This document shows, piece by piece, positions 8,630 through 16,790 of a stretch of DNA of 35,282 bases. A model generated the notes under the pieces. It saw nothing but the letters and a program-made list of their open reading frames with translations, searched no databases and was not told the DNA's origin. Position 1 is the first letter of the stretch; every line of letters starts with the position of its first letter. The stretch lies in NCBI RefSeq assembly GCF_003437535.1, contig NZ_QSQT01000031.1, positions 1-35,282 of the forward strand, in the 5' to 3' direction. Source of the stretch: Phocaeicola plebeius (lineage in GTDB: Bacteria; Bacteroidota; Bacteroidia; Bacteroidales; Bacteroidaceae). The translations under genes and the position numbers were made by a program.

Positions 8630-8668
8630 GGAGCAGACCGTAAGGAAAATGTCTTTATGGTCTGCTCC
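8630..8668 (+). terminator. 17-bp hairpin after ridA
   Basis: GGAGCAGACC (8630-8639) pairs perfectly with GGTCTGCTCC (8659-8668), and the stem extends inward by seven more pairs including G-U pairs. There is no T-run directly after it, so termination may be partial. The in-frame ATG at 8649 of the next gene lies within this hairpin, which argues for the later start at 8697. Confidence 0.65.
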
Positions 8669-8696
8669 CAATTTGTTTAACAGGAATTTTGTGACA

Positions 8697-9905
8697 ATGC
8701 AACTGAACATGCGTACAATTTGGGGAGAGAATAAATGGAAGCTGGCCACTTTCATACTGGCCATTCTGACAGTAACGGCTTCGGTTTTATATATTTACAG
8801 ATACGAACCTTTCTCGTCCGGACTGGAAATTACCGACGAACTAGGAGGAAATATCTTTCCGGTCACCATCCTGTCTACTGCTACGACTGATGCCCAACTG
8901 ATTGTACCGGCCGACAGTACCTATCTGGGAAACCCCAAATCGTGTATTGGCATTAAGATACGCAGTCCGCATGCCAACAGTAAACTTCACATAGAATTAG
9001 CTGAGACTCCTTTCTTTGCCCATTCGGTTTCTGAATTCATTCTGCCGGAATCAGGAAAGGAATACCTGGTTTTCCCAGATGTAATATGGAATTATCAGGC
9101 CCTGCTGGAAAATACTCAGGCCATGCCTGTTACCGTATCCATACAGGCAAAGGTGAATAACAACCGGACATATTCGGCAGTGCACACGTATTCCGTACGT
9201 AGTATCAACGAATGTCTGTTGGGCTACATCGACAGCAAAATGAAATTTCACGACACAAGCGATTTCTTTGCGGCCTACGTCAACGAAGACAATCCCAACA
9301 TCAGCCAGGTGCTGCGCGAGGCACTGGATTCACGCATTGTCAACCGTTTCTGGGGATACCAAAGCAAGGACCCGAAAGTAGTAGATAAGCAGGTGTATGC
9401 CTTGTGGTATGTTTTGCAGAAAAGAGGGTTCAAATACAGCTCCATCAGCAACAGCAGCCTGTCGTCCAACGTGGTCTTTACTCAGCGCGTACGTACCTTC
9501 GACGATGCCCTTCAGTCGGCACAGATTAACTGTGTGGACGGAAGCGTACTATTTGCTTCATTGCTGAAAGCCATCAATATCAATCCGATTCTGGTACGCG
9601 TGCCGGGTCACATGTTTGTGGGTTATTACACCGACCGTTTGCACCAGGAGATTCATTTCCTGGAAACGTCCATGATTGGCGACGTAAACCTGGATGACTT
9701 CTTCCCGGAAGAGAAACTCGACTCCACAATGGCGGGAAAATCGCAGGAAAGCGTATCAAAGTTCATGTTTGAGAAATCCAAGGAATATGCTACCCGCATT
9801 TACAGCGAACACAAGGATCTGATTCATTCGGGCAAAGTGAACTACATGTTCCTGGAGATAGACAAGGCCACCCGCGCGTATGTGCAGCCCATTGCGGCCA
9901 AATAA
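8697..9905 (+). CDS. membrane-anchored transglutaminase-like protein
   Basis: A 402-residue protein of unknown function. A transmembrane segment near residues 15-37 (hydrophobic run ending in YIYRY) anchors a non-cytoplasmic domain. Residues about 45-170 look like a beta-sandwich. Residues about 230-330 resemble a transglutaminase/cysteine-protease core: NCVDGSVLFASLLKA places Cys279 at the start of a helix, VPGHMFVGYY gives His305, and FLETSM gives Glu323 where Asp is usual. This triad order and the CVDGSVLFASLL helix are typical of bacterial transglutaminase-like proteins. The ATG at 8697 was chosen because AGGA lies about 11 nt upstream and the earlier ATG sits inside a hairpin. It is first in a tight same-strand group; the next gene starts 12 nt downstream. 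Substrate unknown. Confidence 0.7.
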   Translation: MQLNMRTIWGENKWKLATFILAILTVTASVLYIYRYEPFSSGLEITDELGGNIFPVTILSTATTDAQLIVPADSTYLGNPKSCIGIKIRSPHANSKLHIELAETPFFAHSVSEFILPESGKEYLVFPDVIWNYQALLENTQAMPVTVSIQAKVNNNRTYSAVHTYSVRSINECLLGYIDSKMKFHDTSDFFAAYVNEDNPNISQVLREALDSRIVNRFWGYQSKDPKVVDKQVYALWYVLQKRGFKYSSISNSSLSSNVVFTQRVRTFDDALQSAQINCVDGSVLFASLLKAININPILVRVPGHMFVGYYTDRLHQEIHFLETSMIGDVNLDDFFPEEKLDSTMAGKSQESVSKFMFEKSKEYATRIYSEHKDLIHSGKVNYMFLEIDKATRAYVQPIAAK

Positions 9906-9917
9906 GACCTCAATCTC

Positions 9918-10664
9918 ATGAAACTGATTTATCTTTATCATAGCGGCTTCGCCCTGCTGGGGGAAGGTTACACGCTTATTTTCGACTATTTCGAAGACTC
10001 CGTGTCGGCCGACAAAGGCATCGTGCACGAACAGCTTCTTTCACGTGAAGGACGGTTGTATGTGTTTTCCAGTCATGCGCATGCCGACCACTTTAACCGG
10101 CAGATACTCTCCTGGAAAGCGCTTCGGCCTGACATCGTCTATCTGCTTTCGACTGACATTCCTCTTTCTGACAAGGACAAAGAAAACGGAAATCTCCACA
10201 CACTGGCGAAAGGAGACACCTATCGTGACGAATATCTCACCGTGCGGGCTTTCGGCTCGACGGACATAGGCATCTCTTTTTTAGTCCAGACCCCGGAAGG
10301 AGCTACCGTATTCCATGCTGGCGACCTGAACAACTGGCACTGGATGGATGAAAGTCCGGAGGAGGAGTGGAAACGTGACGAAGCTTTCTTCCTTCGTGAG
10401 CTGGAAGACATTGCCGTCTGCAAGGAAAAAATGGATATCGTGCTGTTTCCGGTCGACCCTCGTTTGGGAAAGGAATACATGCGAGGGCCTTTACAATTTG
10501 TGAAACGGATAAAAACGACTATATTTGTACCGATGCACTTCGACGAAGCTTTTGAGAAGGCTTCGGCTTTTGCACTTTTGGCCGCATCGGAAGGGACTCA
10601 GGTTCTTACTCCTGTCCGTCGCGGCGAAACATTGAACTTAGACCACTATATCAACTTAAAATAA
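9918..10664 (+). CDS. MBL-fold metallo-hydrolase
   Basis: A 248-residue metallo-beta-lactamase-fold protein. The metal-binding signature is HAHADH (His53, His55, Asp57, His58). It is followed by the FHAGDLNNW segment, which supplies a metal-ligand Asp, and PMHFDEAF, which supplies a late His. The compact form, with no extra domain, resembles UlaG-like or other small MBL hydrolases rather than beta-lactamases. It is cytosolic, since no signal peptide is seen. The substrate is not readable. It lies 12 nt after the transglutaminase-like gene and 7 nt before the VOC gene, so co-transcription is likely. Confidence 0.85.
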   Translation: MKLIYLYHSGFALLGEGYTLIFDYFEDSVSADKGIVHEQLLSREGRLYVFSSHAHADHFNRQILSWKALRPDIVYLLSTDIPLSDKDKENGNLHTLAKGDTYRDEYLTVRAFGSTDIGISFLVQTPEGATVFHAGDLNNWHWMDESPEEEWKRDEAFFLRELEDIAVCKEKMDIVLFPVDPRLGKEYMRGPLQFVKRIKTTIFVPMHFDEAFEKASAFALLAASEGTQVLTPVRRGETLNLDHYINLK

Positions 10665-10671
10665 AAAGACA

Positions 10672-11049
10672 ATGGAAATAAAAGGAAGATTTGACCACTT
10701 CAATATCAACGTAACTAATCTTGAAAAAAGTATCCAATTCTACGAAAAGGCGCTCGGACTGCATGAGTCTCACCGCAAGGAAGCGGCCGACGGCTCTTTC
10801 ATCCTGGTGTACCTTACCGACGGATGCACGGGTTTCTCACTGGAACTGACCTGGCTGCGCGACCATACGGAAGCCTACGAACTGGGAGAAAACGAAAGCC
10901 ATCTTTGTCTCCGTGTGGCAGGCGACTACGATGAAGTACGCAAGTTCCACAAGGAAATGGGCTGTGTTTGCTTCGAGAATGAACAGATGGGACTGTATTT
11001 CATCAATGACCCGGATGATTATTGGATTGAGATTCTTCCGCTGAAATAA
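10672..11049 (+). CDS. VOC family protein, glyoxalase I-like
   Basis: A 125-residue vicinal-oxygen-chelate protein made of two beta-alpha-beta-beta-beta modules. The four metal-ligand positions of glyoxalase I are all filled: His9 in FDHFNINV, Glu58 in SLELTW, His77 in SHLCLRV and Glu120 in YWIEILP. The opening HFNINVTNLEKSIQFYEKALG is the classic module start. It may act as a lactoylglutathione-lyase-type enzyme using a thiol other than glutathione, or as a related isomerase or dioxygenase. It sits next to an MBL-fold hydrolase gene, the same pairing of folds as glyoxalases I and II. Confidence 0.85.
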   Translation: MEIKGRFDHFNINVTNLEKSIQFYEKALGLHESHRKEAADGSFILVYLTDGCTGFSLELTWLRDHTEAYELGENESHLCLRVAGDYDEVRKFHKEMGCVCFENEQMGLYFINDPDDYWIEILPLK

Positions 11050-11083
11050 ACCTTTATCTCTAATACTAAAAACAAAAAACGTT

Positions 11084-11908
11084 ATGAAAAAGTACATTTC
11101 TCCGGGTTCCTGTTTTTCACTGGAATATCCCGACAACTGGTGCGAGTTTGAAGATTCGGAAGACTGCTTTCTGTTTTACAACCCTGACAAATGGACCGGG
11201 AACTTCCGTATTTCTGCCTACCGGGGCAATTCGTCAGCCTATGCCAACGAATGTCTGGAAGACGAACTGCATCAGGTACGCGGGGCCAAGAAGGTGAAAG
11301 TCGGTTCATGGGACTGCGTCTATTCTTCCGAAAGCTTTCAGGAGAATGGTGTGTGGTACACCACCCACATCTGGGTAACCGGTCGAGGAGAGATTTCCGT
11401 AGAGTGCTCGTTCACCGTAGCCAAGGGCGAGATCCCCAAGGCTGGCGAAGCTATTGTAGCTTCCCTGAAGGTGCGCAATGTATCCGACAAACCGGTGAAG
11501 GAAGTGATTCCGGTCCGTATTCTGGAAATTAATCAGATAAACGAGAATTATGACTGGGCCGTTTCTACAGTGAAAAAACAACTGACCAAGGATTTTACCG
11601 GAACGGCGGCCGACTTGGAAAACTTGCAGAAAGTAATCGATAGCGGACGTTTCAACCCCAAACAGCGTCAGGCGTGGGAAAGCTTCGGCACGGCATTCGG
11701 CGTGATTCTGGTCAACGAGATGGACGGCATGGAATGGGTGACGGTCATCGACGGACAGAAAGAATCTCCGGCACTGCGTTTCCGCGATTCAAAAGTAATG
11801 GTCAACCCAATTTCCCTGATATGGGACAAGGCGAAGAGCGGACAGCCATGCGACCTGAAAGCGGAATTCGAACGGATAAAGAACGAAGTGGAAGCGACGA
11901 TGGACTAA
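11084..11908 (+). CDS. DUF3805/DUF3806-like protein
   Basis: A 274-residue protein with two apparent domains. Residues 1-135 (SPGSCFSLEYPDNWCEFED onward) resemble the Bacteroides-type DUF3805, a PsbP/Mog1-like beta-sheet fold by appearance. Residues about 150-270, with FNPKQRQAWESFGTAFG and NPISLIWDKAKSG, resemble DUF3806. Both names are from memory of family appearance, and no function is known for either. There is no signal peptide or membrane segment, so it is probably cytosolic. It lies 34 nt after the VOC gene and 40 nt before the ABC-F gene on the same strand. Confidence 0.65.
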   Translation: MKKYISPGSCFSLEYPDNWCEFEDSEDCFLFYNPDKWTGNFRISAYRGNSSAYANECLEDELHQVRGAKKVKVGSWDCVYSSESFQENGVWYTTHIWVTGRGEISVECSFTVAKGEIPKAGEAIVASLKVRNVSDKPVKEVIPVRILEINQINENYDWAVSTVKKQLTKDFTGTAADLENLQKVIDSGRFNPKQRQAWESFGTAFGVILVNEMDGMEWVTVIDGQKESPALRFRDSKVMVNPISLIWDKAKSGQPCDLKAEFERIKNEVEATMD

Positions 11909-11948
11909 TCCTGTCTGCATCCTATTTTTAGAAGCTACGAATTAGATT

Positions 11949-13814
11949 ATGACTCCATATTTACAAGTAGAAAACCTGACCAAGTCGTTCGGCGACTTGG
12001 TCCTTTTTAACGGCATATCTTTCGGTATTGCAGAAGGACAGCGCATCGGACTGATAGCCAAGAACGGTTCGGGAAAAACCACCTTACTGAATATCCTGGC
12101 CGGTAAGGAAGGCTACGACGAAGGAAAAATCACCTTCCGCCGCGATTTACGCGTGGGCTATCTGGAACAGAGCCCGAAATATCCCGAAGAGCTGACGGTG
12201 CTGGAGGCCTGCTTTTATCACGGCAACTCTACCGTAGAGCTGATTAAGGAATATGAACGGTGCATGGAAACACCCGGCAACCCCGGCATGGACGAGCTGC
12301 TGGTGCGGATGGAACACGAAAAGGCGTGGGATTATGAACGACGTGCCAAGCGGATTCTTTCGCAACTGAAAATCCGCGATTTTTCCCAGAAAATCGGACA
12401 TCTGTCCGGCGGGCAGTTGAAGCGCGTGGCACTGGCCAACATCCTGATTACCGAACCGGATTTGCTGATTCTGGACGAGCCGACTAACCACCTCGACCTG
12501 GACATGACGGAATGGCTGGAAGAGTACCTGAACCGTGGCAGCCTGAGCTTGCTCATGGTGACACACGACCGCTATTTTCTGGACCGTGTGTGCTCGGAAA
12601 TCATTGAAATAGACAACCGTCAGCTGTATTCCTACAAAGGAAACTACAGCTACTACTTGGAGAAACGGCAGGAACGTATCGAAGCGACCAATGCGGAGAT
12701 TGCCCGTGCCAACAACCTATATCGCACGGAACTGGAATGGATGCGCCGTATGCCGCAGGCACGCGGCCACAAAGCCCGTTACCGCGAAGAAGCCTTCTAT
12801 GAACTGGAGAAGGTGGCCAAACAGCGCACGTACGACGCAAACGTGAAACTGGATGTCAAGGCTTCGTACATCGGTTCCAAGATTTTTGAGTCCGACCACT
12901 TGTGCAAGCACTTCGGCGACCTGAAGATTCTGGATGATTTCTCCTACATCTTTGCCCGCTACGAGAAGATGGGTATCGTGGGCAACAACGGTACGGGTAA
13001 ATCCACCTTCATCAAGATTCTGATGGGACTGGAAAAACCCGACAGCGGTACGCTGGACATCGGCGAAACGGTACGCTTTGGCTACTACTCGCAGGAGGGG
13101 CTTCAGTTTAACGAGCAGATGAAGGTGATTGACGTAATTACGGACATCGCCGAGGTAATTGAACTGGGCAACGGCAAACGGCTGACGGCTTCACAATTCC
13201 TGCAACATTTCCTCTTCACGCCCGAAACACAGCACAGCTATGTGTACAAGTTGAGCGGGGGAGAACGACGCCGATTGTACCTCTGTACGGTACTGATGCG
13301 GAACCCGAACTTCCTGGTGCTGGACGAGCCGACCAACGACCTGGACATCGTGACACTGCAGGTGCTGGAAGAATACCTACAGAACTTCAAGGGATGCGTC
13401 ATCGTGGTGAGCCACGACCGCTACTTCATGGACAAAGTGGTAGACCATCTGCTGGTATTCAAAGGGCAGGGCGACATCCGCGATTTCCCCGGCAACTATT
13501 CTGACTACCGCGACTGGAAGCTGGCCAAGGCAGAACACGAAAAGGAAGCAGCCAAACCTAAGGAAGAAAAGACGCAGCGTGTCCGCCTGAACGACAAGCG
13601 CCGCATGACGTTCAAGGAACGGAAGGAATTCGAACAGCTGGAAAAAGAGATTGCCGCACTGGAGGAAGAAAAGAAACAGATAGAAGAAGCCTTGTGCAGC
13701 GGTACACTCAGCGTAGACGAACTGACCGAGAAATCCAAGCGTCTGCCTCTGCTCAATGACGAGCTGGACGAGAAGACCATGCGTTGGCTGGAACTGAGTG
13801 AAATTGAGGGATAA
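11949..13814 (+). CDS. uup: ABC-F family ATPase, Uup type
   Basis: A 621-residue protein with two ABC ATPase domains and no membrane segment, the mark of ribosome-acting ABC-F proteins. Domain 1 has P-loop AKNGSGKTT, signature LSGGQLKRVALA and Walker B LLILDEPTNHLDL. Domain 2 has P-loop GNNGTGKST, signature LSGGERRRLYL and Walker B FLVLDEPTNDLDI. The inter-domain linker (about 240-300) includes RMPQARGHKARYRE. A C-terminal charged coiled coil (about 545-615) is typical of Uup, which binds DNA and the ribosome in E. coli. Resistance-type ABC-F members usually differ in the linker, so antibiotic protection is not indicated. It ends 4 nt before a palindromic array that should terminate transcription. 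Confidence 0.9.
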   Translation: MTPYLQVENLTKSFGDLVLFNGISFGIAEGQRIGLIAKNGSGKTTLLNILAGKEGYDEGKITFRRDLRVGYLEQSPKYPEELTVLEACFYHGNSTVELIKEYERCMETPGNPGMDELLVRMEHEKAWDYERRAKRILSQLKIRDFSQKIGHLSGGQLKRVALANILITEPDLLILDEPTNHLDLDMTEWLEEYLNRGSLSLLMVTHDRYFLDRVCSEIIEIDNRQLYSYKGNYSYYLEKRQERIEATNAEIARANNLYRTELEWMRRMPQARGHKARYREEAFYELEKVAKQRTYDANVKLDVKASYIGSKIFESDHLCKHFGDLKILDDFSYIFARYEKMGIVGNNGTGKSTFIKILMGLEKPDSGTLDIGETVRFGYYSQEGLQFNEQMKVIDVITDIAEVIELGNGKRLTASQFLQHFLFTPETQHSYVYKLSGGERRRLYLCTVLMRNPNFLVLDEPTNDLDIVTLQVLEEYLQNFKGCVIVVSHDRYFMDKVVDHLLVFKGQGDIRDFPGNYSDYRDWKLAKAEHEKEAAKPKEEKTQRVRLNDKRRMTFKERKEFEQLEKEIAALEEEKKQIEEALCSGTLSVDELTEKSKRLPLLNDELDEKTMRWLELSEIEG

Positions 13815-13817
13815 AAA

Positions 13818-13943
13818 AGACGCCTTTGCATTTGAAAGAAAACGCAAAGGCGTTTACATTTAAACGCAAGTACATTTTAATCAAAACGCTTTGACGTTTT
13901 AAATAAAACGCAAGTACGTTCATGGACAAACGTACTTGCGTTT
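13818..13943. repeat. array 1: six 16-nt palindromes at exact 22-bp period
   Basis: Units start at 13818, 13840, 13862, 13884, 13906 and 13928, each 16 nt with a 6-nt spacer. They are AGACGCCTTTGCATTT, AAACGCAAAGGCGTTT, AAACGCAAGTACATTT, AAACGCTTTGACGTTT, AAACGCAAGTACGTTC and AAACGTACTTGCGTTT. Most units are themselves imperfect palindromes with AAACG/CGTTT ends. Units 1 and 2 are reverse-complement partners, and so are units 5 and 6, which gives two long hairpins. The 5-6 hairpin is followed by a T-run (to 13947), and the 1-2 hairpin has an A-run before it (T-run on the minus strand), so the element can act as a two-way terminator between the convergent uup and uxaA genes. Confidence 0.9.
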
Positions 13944-13981
13944 TTTTATGGGTTTTAAGGAAAATAATAAACAATTGTTTA

Positions 13982-15475
13982 TCAAAGGGTTACACCATTC
14001 TTGAAAATTGCGATTTCGCGGTAGTTTTTCTTTTCGTTGTTCACGGGTTCTCCGCTGGCCACCTGAATCACATAATCGATGAAACGACGGCAAGTGGTTT
14101 CCATCGGCTCATTTTCTACGATGACACCGGCATTGAAGTCAATCCAGCCGGGCTTATGCGCCGCCAGGTTGGAGTTGGTAGAAATCTTCATAGTAGGCAC
14201 GAAGGTACCGAACGGCGTACCGCGTCCTGTAGTGAACAGCACGATGTGGCAGCCGGAAGAGGCGAGGGCAGTAGCTGCTACCAGATCATTGCCAGGAGCC
14301 GACAGCAGGTTCAATCCTTTCGTCTGCAAGCGTTCCCCGTAGGCCATCACGCCCGATACGTAACTCTTTCCGCATTTCTGTGTGCAACCCAGTGCTTTTT
14401 CTTCCAGTGTAGAGATACCTCCGGCCTTGTTACCCGGCGAAGGATTCTCGCCCACGGGCTCTCCATGTGAAAGGAAGTATTCCTTGAAATCATTAATCAG
14501 ACTCACCGTCTGGTTGAACAATTCTGTAGTACGGCAACGGTTCATCAGGATGGTTTCTGCCCCGAACATTTCAGGCACCTCCGTCAGCACTGAAGTACCT
14601 CCCTGCGCAATCAGGAAGTCGGAGAACATACCCAGCAGCGGATTGGCCGTAATACCTGAAAAACCGTCGGAACCACCGCATTTCAGTCCCACACGCAACT
14701 CGGAGAGGGGCACATCCGTACGCTCATCCTGACAGCATTTGGCATACAGTTCACGCAAGATGCGCATACCTTCTTCATATTCATCGTCCACCTTCTGTGC
14801 CACCATGAAGCGGATACGGTCTTTATCATACGAACCGATAAATTCACGGAACACATCGGGCTGGTTGTTCTCGCATCCTAATCCCACTACCAGCACGGCT
14901 CCGGCATTGGGATGCAGCACCATGTCGCGCAGAATCTTCTTTGTATTCTCATGGTCTTCGCCCAACTGCGAGCAACCATAATTATGCGGAAAAGCCACGA
15001 TGGCATCCACTCCTTTTCCTCCGTCCGTTTCGCGGCGAAGTCCCTCGGCCAGCTGGTTCACGATGCCGTTCACACAGCCCACAGTCGGGATAATCCAGAT
15101 CTCGTTACGCACGCCTACGTCTCCGTTCCGACGGCGATAACCTTTGAACGTGCGGTGTTCCATAGGAATATCCGTATGCACCTCCACAGGCTGGTAAGTA
15201 TAATCCAGCAGCCCTGCCAGATTAGTCTTGATTTCTTTCTCGCTCACCCATGTACCTTCGGGTACATCAACGGTAACATGACCGATGGGGTAGCCGTATT
15301 TAATGATATTCTCTCCAGCCTGGAAATTCTTCAGCGTCACCTTGTGGCCGGCAGGCACATCCGTGCGCAGGGTAATCACCCGTCCGTCTGCCTCAATGGT
15401 TTCTCCTGCATGAAGGGGAGAAATAGCCACCGCCACGTTATCGGCCGGGTTGATTCTCAAATAAGTTGTTTTCAT
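13982..15475 (-). CDS. uxaA: altronate dehydratase
   Basis: A 497-residue UxaA family protein, full length by comparison with E. coli UxaA (about 495). The N-terminal SAF-type domain (about 1-95) contains NPADNVAVAISPLHAGE. The C-terminal catalytic domain follows TFKGYRRRNGDVGVRNE and includes HNYGCSQLG, VVGLGCENNQ and GLKCGGSDGFSG, all family hallmarks with conserved Cys and Asp residues. It converts D-altronate to 2-keto-3-deoxygluconate with an iron or manganese cofactor, in the galacturonate pathway. It lies 21 nt downstream of the LacI-type regulator on the same strand, and its product is the substrate of KdgK encoded divergently at 16791. Confidence 0.93.
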   Translation of the reverse strand: MKTTYLRINPADNVAVAISPLHAGETIEADGRVITLRTDVPAGHKVTLKNFQAGENIIKYGYPIGHVTVDVPEGTWVSEKEIKTNLAGLLDYTYQPVEVHTDIPMEHRTFKGYRRRNGDVGVRNEIWIIPTVGCVNGIVNQLAEGLRRETDGGKGVDAIVAFPHNYGCSQLGEDHENTKKILRDMVLHPNAGAVLVVGLGCENNQPDVFREFIGSYDKDRIRFMVAQKVDDEYEEGMRILRELYAKCCQDERTDVPLSELRVGLKCGGSDGFSGITANPLLGMFSDFLIAQGGTSVLTEVPEMFGAETILMNRCRTTELFNQTVSLINDFKEYFLSHGEPVGENPSPGNKAGGISTLEEKALGCTQKCGKSYVSGVMAYGERLQTKGLNLLSAPGNDLVAATALASSGCHIVLFTTGRGTPFGTFVPTMKISTNSNLAAHKPGWIDFNAGVIVENEPMETTCRRFIDYVIQVASGEPVNNEKKNYREIAIFKNGVTL

Positions 15476-15496
15476 ATTAATAGCAATGTAATCAGG

Positions 15497-16573
15497 TTAT
15501 TCGTTGACATGTGCATCGAAGTAGAAATCGATGTTTTCCGTCGTAATCAGGTTGATAGGCATGTAGTTGCAGTCCTTCACCTTCTTGCGCAGAATCAGGT
15601 GGTTGCACAGACATTCAATGCTGTTGTATCCCTGCACGGTAGGCTGCTGGGCTATGATGAAGTCAATCACTCCTTCCTTCAGGCAAGCCACGTTGCGACG
15701 CAGCAGGTCGTAACCCATAAGGTGGAAGTCCGTACGTCCGTGACGCTGCATATACTCGCCGATGATGTACGCCTTCGAGTTGAAGGTGATACCGCACTTC
15801 ACGTTCGGATGCGCCGCAAAAAAATCGTCCAGCAACGAAGCATCTTCACCCGGCTGTTTGGCATAGAGGTTCAGTTCCCACATCTTCAGTTCAGGACAGT
15901 GCTCCTTCATGTATTCATAGAAGCCCTCTTCACGATGGAGCTGCTGGTTCGAACCCAGACGTCCTTCGTTTATCTGACGGAAGATAACAATTTCCGGTTC
16001 GCCACTAGCCAGCAGACGCAACATGCGGGCGGCAAAGTATCCGCTCCGCTGGGCATGCTGTCCGTAGAAAGCCAGCGGCTCCAGCCGAGCAATATTCGAA
16101 TCAATAAATACATACGGAATGCCGGCTTCGCGCAGCAGGCTGACAAACCGTTCAGTTTCTTCTTCTACAGTAGGCGAAAGGATGACTCCGTCGGGCTGTG
16201 CTTCTAAAATGCGCATACCACTTTCTATAAAGGCACCTGACTCGTACTGGTCATAATAATAGTCGGACAGAGAAACATTGAAATCGGAAAAACGGGTGAT
16301 GGCCTGTTGCATGCCACGTTCCACATCCTTCCAGTAATCACCTTCATTGTGCGAAGGGAGCAGATAGGCAAATCTGTATTTCTTGTTCGAAGCCAGCGCA
16401 CTGGCATACATGTTGGGCTGATAGTTCAGCTTCTTCAATATTTCTTCCACTTTAATGCGGCTAGACTCAGACACACCGCTCCGGGAGTGAAGTACACGGT
16501 CTACTGTTCCCACCGATACTCCGGCCATCTGGGCGATGTCCTTGATTCGGATTCTATCTTGCTGTTTCTCCAT
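15497..16573 (-). CDS. LacI family transcriptional regulator of hexuronate genes
   Basis: A 358-residue regulator. The LacI helix-turn-helix lies at about 8-55 (IKDIAQMAGVSVGTVDRVLH, then the hinge helix KKLNYQPNMYASALAS). It is followed by a periplasmic-binding-protein-like ligand domain (about 65-340) starting KYRFAYLLPS. It likely represses both its own operon with uxaA and the divergent kdgK-eda genes until a hexuronate catabolite binds. An 18-bp palindrome typical of LacI operators overlaps the kdgK promoter at 16679-16696. The inducer is not readable; KDG or a hexuronate is an inference from context. Confidence 0.92.
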   Translation of the reverse strand: MEKQQDRIRIKDIAQMAGVSVGTVDRVLHSRSGVSESSRIKVEEILKKLNYQPNMYASALASNKKYRFAYLLPSHNEGDYWKDVERGMQQAITRFSDFNVSLSDYYYDQYESGAFIESGMRILEAQPDGVILSPTVEEETERFVSLLREAGIPYVFIDSNIARLEPLAFYGQHAQRSGYFAARMLRLLASGEPEIVIFRQINEGRLGSNQQLHREEGFYEYMKEHCPELKMWELNLYAKQPGEDASLLDDFFAAHPNVKCGITFNSKAYIIGEYMQRHGRTDFHLMGYDLLRRNVACLKEGVIDFIIAQQPTVQGYNSIECLCNHLILRKKVKDCNYMPINLITTENIDFYFDAHVNE

Positions 16574-16635
16574 GCGTTCTTACCTTATTATATTGTAAAA
16601 TCTGTGCATTCAGTAAAAATTCATTTTTTTCGATA

Positions 16636-16643
16636 CAAATATA
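16636..16643 (-). promoter_or_regulatory. candidate -7 box for lacI-uxaA
   Basis: The minus strand reads TATATTTG, matching TAnnTTTG, and would give a leader of roughly 55 nt before the start codon at 16573. Confidence 0.45.
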
Positions 16644-16651
16644 TAACTTAT

Positions 16652-16682
16652 TTTGGTTTTTAAAAAATAAACCGTACCTTTG
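16652..16682 (+). promoter_or_regulatory. promoter of kdgK-eda (-33 and -7 boxes)
   Basis: A TTTG -33 box (16652-16655) and a TACCTTTG -7 box (16675-16682) are separated by 19 bp, the expected Bacteroides sigma-70 arrangement. The predicted start site lies near 16688, inside the palindrome described in the next entry. The leader is about 100 nt. Confidence 0.75.
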
Positions 16683-16696
16683 TGTGCGTACACAAA
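16679..16696. promoter_or_regulatory. probable LacI-family operator
   Basis: TTTGTGTGCGTACACAAA has perfect 7-nt inverted arms (TTTGTGT/ACACAAA) around GCGT. It overlaps the end of the kdgK -7 box and the predicted transcription start, an ideal repression site. Binding by the adjacent LacI-type protein is inferred. Confidence 0.75.
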
Positions 16697-16790
16697 ATGG
16701 ATATTTCAAAAGTAACCGCTAAAAGAACCGTTTTTGTGATACAAGCTAAGAACTACATTATTAATCATATAAGTATAAAAATATCTAGCA

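Noticed and set aside
8649..8696. Earlier ATG for the transglutaminase-like protein
   Set aside because: It lies in the loop of the ridA hairpin and adds residues with no signal or domain feature, whereas the ATG at 8697 has an AGGA upstream.
11949..13814. Antibiotic-resistance ABC-F protein
   Set aside because: The C-terminal coiled coil and linker fit Uup, and the gene lies in a core chromosomal context without mobile elements.
13818..13943. CRISPR array
   Set aside because: The repeats are 16 nt, palindromic, in mixed orientation and with 6-nt spacers. Real CRISPR spacers are about 26-40 nt, and there are no cas genes.
14912..16207. 431-codon plus-strand open frame across uxaA and lacI
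   Set aside because: It is antisense to two well-supported genes, has no recognisable domain, and its length is explained by codon bias of the genes on the other strand.
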